NCBI GenBank assembly: GCA_905221605.1
Contig: CAJNDS010002067.1
Coordinates: 206,501 to 270,500, forward strand
Direction of reading: 5' to 3'
Source of the DNA: Symbiodinium natans
Lineage: Eukaryota; Sar; Dinophyceae; Suessiales; Symbiodiniaceae
Length of the DNA: 64,000 nt
Shown here: positions 58,371-64,000 of the stretch, in pieces
How the letters are laid out: each line of letters starts with the position of its first letter
Numbering within the stretch: the first letter of the stretch is position 1
Program-made: the position numbers and the translations under genes
The notes under the pieces: model-generated
Databases searched by the model: none
What the model was told of the DNA's origin: nothing
The model's input: the letters and a program-made list of their open reading frames with translations, nothing else

Positions 58371-60730
58371 ACCCTAAACCCTAAACCCTAAACCCTAAAC
58401 CCTAAACCCTAAACCCTAAACCCTAAACCCCACACCTCATCATCATTTTTGGAGACCAGCACGCTCTCCACGCCTGCTTGCTCTTACTGCAGTTGCGATG
58501 ATGCTGATGTTCACCATCTCATTTTTGTCCTGCCCCAGATTCCTCTTTTTTTTCGCCAAGAATGGCATCCCTTTGTTCTGAGTATAAATCACGGCCGGCG
58601 TGCGCGCAACACTGCATGATTGCTACTCGTGATACTCCCACTTCTTTTATACGGCAATCCTCAAGCCTGGTGGAAAGAGAGAAAGAGCGAGAGAGGGCGA
58701 AGGGGCCTAGAGTTGCCAACGGAGCCCCATAACAATTCAACAAAAAAGGGAGCAAACGACGAACACCCCCAAAAAACTCTAAGCACCGAACCCTGCCGTG
58801 ACATACCAGGTGCTCGCCGATTTGGGGTCAAGAGATTTGGGTCCAGGCTGAAAGGCTTGGAGCACGAACCCACGCACTGAAAATTCGCCTCGGCCCCTGG
58901 ACAAGCGCCCCGCCTCTCCGGGAAGCCCGTGAAAGCCGCAAAAAAGCCCTAAACCCTAAACCCTAAACCCCAAACCCCAAACCCAGCCCTTTTCGTCCCC
59001 CAAGCTCATTTGCGGCGGGCTGGACCGCCGACATTCACATCCTGTGGCTTGGGCCCAGCTGCCGAGGCAGCACGCACAAGGGTTTACAATGATTTATATC
59101 TAAACCCTAAACCCTAAACCCTAAACCCTAAACCCTGTATTCAGCCCTCAGTGCACTCACGCAAAGCAACCGCCGCCATGGCGCCCGGCACAGCATCCAT
59201 CCGGCGTTCGTGTTGCTTGGGCTGCTGAACCAGCTGATGGGATTGAGAACCTGCCGTGGCTGCTGGCTCTAGAGCTTTCGGGGTGCGCGTTAAGTTTAAG
59301 AAACCCTAAACCCTACACCCTAAACCCTAAACCCTAAACCCTAAACCCTAAACCCTAAACCCCAAATCCTAAACCCTAAACCCTGAACCCTAAGGGCAGC
59401 TTAGGACTCAGGGCGTAGGGTTTTGCGAGTTCAGCGTGAATTCCGAAAAGGCTTGGTAGAGTCTTAGTACATCCTCCCTACTCACACATCTCCGCATGGA
59501 CTAAACTCCCCCAACCCTAAACCTACACCCTAAACCCTAAGTCTCTCAACCCTAAGTCTCTCAACCCTGAACCCTGAACCCTGAACCCCGAACCTCTGGT
59601 GGGTCCAGAGGTGATACAACAAAAAAACACTCCAACATTGTGGGGTTTAGGGCTTAGGGTTTAGGATAGGGTTTAGGGTTTAGGGTTTAGGGTTTAGGGT
59701 TTAGGGTTTAGGGTTTAGGGTTTAGGGTTTAGGGTTTAGGGTTTAGGGTTTAGGGTTTAGGGTTTAGGGTTTAGGGTTAGGGCTTAGGGTTTAGGATAGG
59801 GTTTAGGGTCTAGGGCTTTGGGATTCGTCAACCCACCAGTCACCGGCGCCTCCACGTCTTGTGGACCGGCGGTGCCAGAATATCCTTGCCATCTGCGAGA
59901 TTCTGGAGGGAGTTTTGTATTCTGGGCGGGACTTTTCAGGGGAAATTTCAGGGTTTAGGGTTTAGGGTTTAGGGTTTGGGGTTTAGGGTTTAGGGTTTAG
60001 GGTTTAGGGTTTAGGGTTAGAGGAGCGCGAGCCCAATTAGAAACGGGAAACGGGTTTAGGGGTTCAAGGGAAGGTTGGGCTTACCTACTTGCTCTTTGTG
60101 GGGAAGGAGGGAATGAGGTACCCTGTATCATCCCCTATAAAAAGTTGTATGTAAAAAAATTTACGCAGGCCTGTAAGGGATTATGCAGGGTACCTCGTTC
60201 ACTCCTTCCCGAGTGAGAACCAGTAGGTTCAGCAATTTCTAAACCCTAAACCCCAAACTCTAAACCCTAAACCCGTAAAACCCTGCCCTAAAACATGCCC
60301 TGAAAACCCTAAACACCCAAAACTTTACAGGCGCCCGACAAGGGGCCAAGTGACCGGCTTCAGGCTTTAGGGTTTAGGGTTTAGGGTTTAGGGTTTAGGG
60401 TTTAGGGTCTAGGGTTTAGGGTTTAGGGTTTAGGGTTTAGGGTTTAGGGTTTAGGGTTTAGGGTTTAGGGTTTAGGGTCTAGGGTAGGCCTCCCGTCCTT
60501 CTTGCTATACCGCAGCCTTCCCAGACTGTGTCCTCCCAGCCCTCTCGCGGCAGTGCCCTGAATTTCAGCCCCCTGCTTCCCTAAACCCTAAACCCTAAAC
60601 CCTAAACCCTAAACCCTAAACCCTAAACCCTAAACCCTAAACCCTAAACCCTAAACCCTAAACCCTAAACCCTAACCCTAAACCCTAAACCCTAAACCCT
60701 AAACCCTACACCTTGAACCCCGAACCCTTA
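58371..60730. repeat. dense series of CCCTAAA and TTTAGGG arrays
   Basis: CCCTAAA at 58371-58430, 58947-58985, 59100-59140, 59304-59395 and 60580-60715. TTTAGGG at 59642-59815, 59950-60018 and 60362-60485. Short islands between them (for example 58500-58880 and 59830-59940) show no gene I can support. Confidence 0.88.
60101..60210. mobile_element. family-2 TIR element
   Basis: Left arm GGAAGGAGGGAATGAGGTAC then CCTGTAT; right arm GCAGGGTACCTCGTTCACTC then CTTCC. It is followed by GAGAACCAG, the family's outer end. Confidence 0.65.
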
Positions 60731-60849
60731 CTCCACGAACCCTGCACCTCCAAAACCCCCTACTTTTGGCGCGGCTGCGGACCGACTCGATCGTCAGCGT
60801 GTCGAAGCTGGTTTCCGTCTTAAACGCCACAGCAGACACCATCCTCGGA

Positions 60850-61125
60850 TGGGGTTTAGGGTTTAGGGTTTAGGGTTTAGGGTTTAGGGTTTAGGGTTTA
60901 GGGTTTAGGGTTTAGGGTTTGGGGTTTAGGGTTTAGGGTTTGGGGTTTGGGGTTTAGGGCTGGGGTTTGGGGTTTGGGGTTTGGGGTTTGGGGTTTGGGG
61001 TTTGGGGTTTGAAACCCGGTTGGGGTTTAGGGTTTAGGGCTTAGGGTTTAGGGTTTGGGGTTTGGGGTTTGGGGTTTAGGGTTTAGGGTCTAGGGTTTAG
61101 GGTTTAGGGTTTAGGCTTCAGGGAA
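60850..61125. repeat. TTTAGGG array with TTTGGGG block
   Basis: About 12 TTTAGGG units, then about 10 TTTGGGG units, then mixed units. Confidence 0.92.
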
Positions 61126-61139
61126 CACGGCTCTACTCT

Positions 61140-61230
61140 GGCTGGTTCTTAGTAGGGAATGAGGGAATGAGGTACCCTACACAATCCCTTAAAGGGTATA
61201 GACAGGGCCCTAACTCCTACTCAGAACCAG
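61140..61230. mobile_element. family-2 TIR element
   Basis: Starts GGCTGGTTCTTAGTAGGGAA and ends CCTACTCAGAACCAG. The ends are inverted repeats that carry GT and AG in either direction. Confidence 0.7.
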
Positions 61231-61237
61231 GGGGTCT

Positions 61238-61352
61238 ACTTGGAGGTCCATGGGTACTTAGAAGTAGGGTGATAAGTAGGGTAGCTATGGTTAGAACCCC
61301 ATTTTGGAGTACTTATAACCCTACTTGTAGGTACCCATGAACCTTCAAGTAC
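61238..61352. mobile_element. family-3 TIR element
   Basis: Left arm CTTGGAGGTCCATGGGTACT then TAGAAGTAGGG; right arm CCCTACTTGTAGGTACCCAT then GAACCTTCAAG. The minus-strand island just beyond it (about 61380-61355) reads FFGSARAWDDPP. Confidence 0.65.
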
Positions 61353-61394
61353 TTGGAGGGTCATCCCAAGCTCTTGCCGAGCCGAAAAAAGAAC

Positions 61395-61620
61395 ACTCCA
61401 GGCAGGCACCAAGACACCGTTTAGGGTTTAAGGTTTAGGGTTTAGGGTGTAGGGTTTAGGGTGTAGGGTTTAGGGTTTGGGGTTTAGGGTGTAGGGTTTA
61501 GGGTTCAGGGTTCAGGGTTTAGGGTTTAGGTTTAGGGTTGTTCGTTGGAGTGCCGGGAATGAGGAGGAGGGCGGGGGGGGGGGGGGCGCAAAAGCATGGT
61601 TTTGGGCTAGGCTTGTGAGG
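61395..61620. repeat. TTTAGGG array and G-rich spacer
   Basis: Heptamers with GTGTAGGG variants at 61420-61535, then a G run at 61570-61588. Confidence 0.85.
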
Positions 61621-61630
61621 CACCCTAAAC

Positions 61631-62069
61631 CCTTGAACTCCGAACAACTGGCGGATTCTTATAGTAGGGAATGAAGCAATTAGGGGCCTATCTGCACCCT
61701 TTAAGGGAGTACATAGGGCCCGAGTTCCCGCATTCCCTACTCGGAACCAGCCAGACAACCCAGAGCCGAACGCTTCACGCAGGTCCGAGCTGCATGCCCC
61801 TCCGCGGCAGTATGCCTTGGTCTTGCTGTTGGTTAGTAGGGAATGAGGAAACGAGGTTCCCTTATCCCCCTATCTATGGGTAGTTCTCTAAATTCAGGGC
61901 CCCTTTTTGGGATACTCAATTTAGGAAGCTACCCATATACCCTTTAAGGGATTCTATAGGGTACCTCATTCCCTCATTCCCTACTAACCAAGAGTAAGTG
62001 GTGGGAAGGCCGGGTGCATGAGGATGGAGGATCGAAAAGGGATTCTTGAAAGGTTGGCAATGTTGGTAG
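61631..62069 (-). CDS. exon chain interrupted by two family-2 elements
   Basis: Exons 62069-61989, 61825-61748 and one starting at 61647 join with agreeing phase (2+1 at both junctions). The product reads YQHCQPFKNPFSILHPHAPG, then LPTTYS, then KTKAYCRGGACSSDLREAFG, then SGLSG, then CSEFKG. Both introns (61988-61826, 163 nt; 61747-61648, 100 nt) are family-2 TIR elements: donor GTTAGTAGGG or GTTCCGAGTAGGG, acceptors CCCTACTAACCAACAG and CCGCCAG. The Cys-rich segment is of unknown function. The 5' and 3' ends of the gene are not found. The precise fit of element ends with splice sites in two introns strengthens the model. Confidence 0.42.
61648..61747. mobile_element. family-2 TIR element forming an intron (100 bp)
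   Basis: On plus it runs CTGGCGGATTCTTATAGTAG to CATTCCCTACTCGGAAC. The ends coincide with the inferred splice sites on the minus strand. Confidence 0.65.
61826..61988. mobile_element. family-2 TIR element forming an intron (163 bp)
   Basis: On plus it starts CTGTTGGTTAGTAGGGAATG and ends CATTCCCTACTAAC. It is longer than its relatives, with a second inner inverted repeat (CTACCCAT and ATGGGTAG). Confidence 0.7.
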
Positions 62070-63329
62070 CTGTTTAGGCCCCCAAACCCCAACCCCAAAC
62101 CCCAAACCCTAAACCCCGAACCCTACACCCCCTGACTTTGAAGTTTTAGGGCTCCAGGCGGTGAGAGCTTTTTGGGGGGTGTTTGGGGTGTGTCGGCTTT
62201 GCAGGGGTTACTGGCTTGGGGAAGATGAGGCTCCCTGAGCATCCCATGGAAACAACTTCCTATTTATTAGTACTATTATTATGATTATAATTATGATTGT
62301 CATTATTTTTAGTATTAGTATTGTTAGTCTTATTATTTTTAGTACCCAAAGAAGGAACGCGACATGATTCTCCACAGAATTACTCATACTCTGACTCCCT
62401 TCAGCTTGGCCACTTTTTACGCTCAACAGTATTCGTGTGTTTGGCGCTAGTACCAAAACGGGAGAACAGTTAGGATCTTCGGTCCCTAAGCGAAGCCACC
62501 ACCGTACATACCCTCCCTGAGGGTATACTTCCCACTGCTAGTTCATGATCGCTCACCCGGATGGGGCAAAAAACAAAGCCTGAGCCACGAGTCCTAAAAT
62601 CTCAACGAAATATATAAGATACATCTATTAGTGACATTTTTATGTGTATATACATACAATCATTTCTCAAAATGCTACTCATCCATGTCCCACTACAAAA
62701 CTATACAGAAGATGAGCAAGTAGTATATTCGCATCTGAAACTCACGCGTACCTAGCAAACGTGCACACCTTAGCAAACGCGCCTCTTTAAAACAGAAGAT
62801 AGGGTGGAGGAATTCTACAAGGCATCTCGGAGTCAACAGTCACGCAGCTGTAAGTTTCAGGGGTGCAAGGTTTAGGGTACTCGCAAGTGGGGTTGTCAGT
62901 AAGTCAACCATAGTTACAGAAGGCTATAACTATGCGAGGCCTAAACCCTCCAGCAAGCAGTGGCCTTCAAACCTCCCAGAAAGCACGGGCCTTAAACCCT
63001 TCCAGTAGGCAGGGGACACCTTAACCCTCCCATTAAACCCTCCCAGTAAGTGTGGCTCTGGTTTGGCTCGTTTTGAGTAGTGTTGGCGCTGTCTTGGGGC
63101 GGGCACGTCCGCACACTATGGCTTTCAGCTGACCAATGCTACACCCTAAACCCTAAACCCTAAACCCTAAACCCTCAACCCTAAACCCTAAACCCCTAAG
63201 TATTAAAGCCACTCCTCGGGTTTAGTCAGGGTTTGGTCTCTGCACAGCGGCTGCATCTGTCATCGTCGTCATAGGGCGCCGGGTAGTTCGGGCTCGTCAC
63301 GCAGTCGGTAGCAGTGAGTTGGCCTAGTC
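62070..63329. other. spacer: no supported gene
   Basis: CCCTAAA-type run at 62085-62125, an ATTATTATT-rich patch at 62265-62345, unique AT-rich DNA at 62460-62880, three copies of a CCTCCCAGAAAGC-like phrase at 62945-63050, and a CCCTAAA array at 63140-63200. Confidence 0.4.
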
Positions 63330-64000
63330 TGGCGGATGAATCTGGGTTTAGGGGTTTAGGGGGTTTAGGGTTTAGGGTTTAGGGTTTGGGGTTTCGAGTG
63401 TAGGGTTTAAGGTTTAGGGGTTTAGGCTTTGGGGGTTTGGGGCTTAGGATTGAGGGGTTTAGGGGTGGGTTTAGGCGTTTGGGGGTTTAGGGGTTTGGGG
63501 GTTTCAGCGTTTAGGGGTTTATGGTTTAAGTTTAAGGGGTCTAGGGGCTTACGGGTTTAGGGGTTTTGGGGCTTAGGGGTTTAGAGGTTTGGGGTGTGTA
63601 GGGGTTTGGGGGTTTAGGGGCTTAGGGGTTTAGAGGTTTGGGGCGTGTAGGGGTTTGGGTGTTTAGGGGCTTAGGGGTTTGGGAGGTTTTCTGGTTTAGG
63701 GGTTAGGGTATAGGGGTTTGGGGGGTTTAGGGGTTTAGGGGAGTCCTAAACCCCTAAACCCCTAAACCCCTAAACCCCTAAACCCCTAAACCTTTTGGCT
63801 GTAAGTTTTGTTGGGCCATTTAGGGTGTAGGGGGTTTAGGGGGTTTAGGGGGTTTAGGGGGTTTAGGGGGTTTAGGGGTGTGTAGGGGGTTTAGGGGGTT
63901 TAGGGGGTTTAGGGGGTTTAGGGGGTTTAGGGGGTTTAGGGGTTTAGGGGGTTTAGGGGGTTTAGGGGGTTTAGAGGGTTTAGGGGGTTTAGGGGGTTTA
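63330..64000. repeat. TTTAGGG-derived octamer/nonamer array reaching the window end
   Basis: Irregular TTTAGGGG and TTTGGGGG units (63350-63730), a short inverted CCCCTAAA block (63746-63792), then a regular GGGGGTTTA array from 63825 to the end. It is the reverse orientation of the nonamer satellite at 39.5-40.0 kb. Confidence 0.92.

Noticed and set aside
19464-64000. True chromosome end (telomere) in the window
   Set aside because: Arrays are short, in both orientations, and interleaved with islands; no long terminal array in a single orientation is seen, though the right end is still inside a repeat.

Overview
The window looks like dinoflagellate nuclear DNA. Three things support this. 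(1) Two near-exact copies (21 of 22 nt) of the dinoflagellate spliced leader sit at 51991-52012 and 52131-52152. (2) Arrays of the Arabidopsis-type heptamer TTTAGGG and its variants are scattered over most of the window in both orientations. (3) Short exon-like islands carry GT, GC and possibly GA donors with AG acceptors. I see no rRNA, tRNA, CRISPR array or bacterial-type gene.

Layout. 0.5-4.5 kb: a minus-strand multi-exon gene whose introns hold telomere-like repeats and a 190-bp G tract. 5.08-5.36 kb: a 46-bp tandem repeat and a C tract. 5.64-16 kb: a satellite of about 2.25-kb units, four copies plus a partial inverted copy. 16.2-18.6 kb: an AT-rich satellite that reverses orientation twice. 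18.6-29.2 kb: telomere-like arrays separated by exon-like islands, mostly minus strand. 29.27-39.19 kb: one complete Ty1/copia-type retrotransposon on the minus strand. 39.2-51.9 kb: more heptamer arrays, islands and small tandem repeats. 51.98-53.2 kb: a processed retropseudogene with relict spliced leaders. 53.2-64 kb: heptamer arrays, three families of short terminal-inverted-repeat (TIR) elements, a minus-strand exon chain at 61.6-62.07 kb, and a nonamer array to the end.

The retrotransposon is the most striking object. It has identical 229-bp LTRs, a CCCTA target duplication, a half-tRNA(iMet)-type primer site and two overlapping long frames. Gag carries CCCH and CCHC zinc fingers and two tandem retropepsin-like segments. 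Pol reads, in order: a cytosine-C5-methyltransferase-like domain, integrase, a TET/JBP-like 2-oxoglutarate/Fe(II) dioxygenase-like domain, reverse transcriptase, RNase H, two hydrophobic segments and a Cys/His tail. One element would therefore carry both a DNA-methylation-like and a DNA-base-oxidation-like module.

The second theme is introns built from short TIR elements (introners). One family-1 copy fills an inferred intron almost exactly. Family-2 TIRs begin GGTT and end AACCAG, so they can supply GT and AG splice ends in either orientation; they flank an exon chain whose reading phases agree.

Limits. The exon models come from reading frame, splice dinucleotides and phase only; no transcript or homology search was possible. 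In many GC-balanced islands more than one frame or strand is open, so single-island calls are weak. Chains with agreeing phases are stronger. I do not recognise the product of any host gene here.
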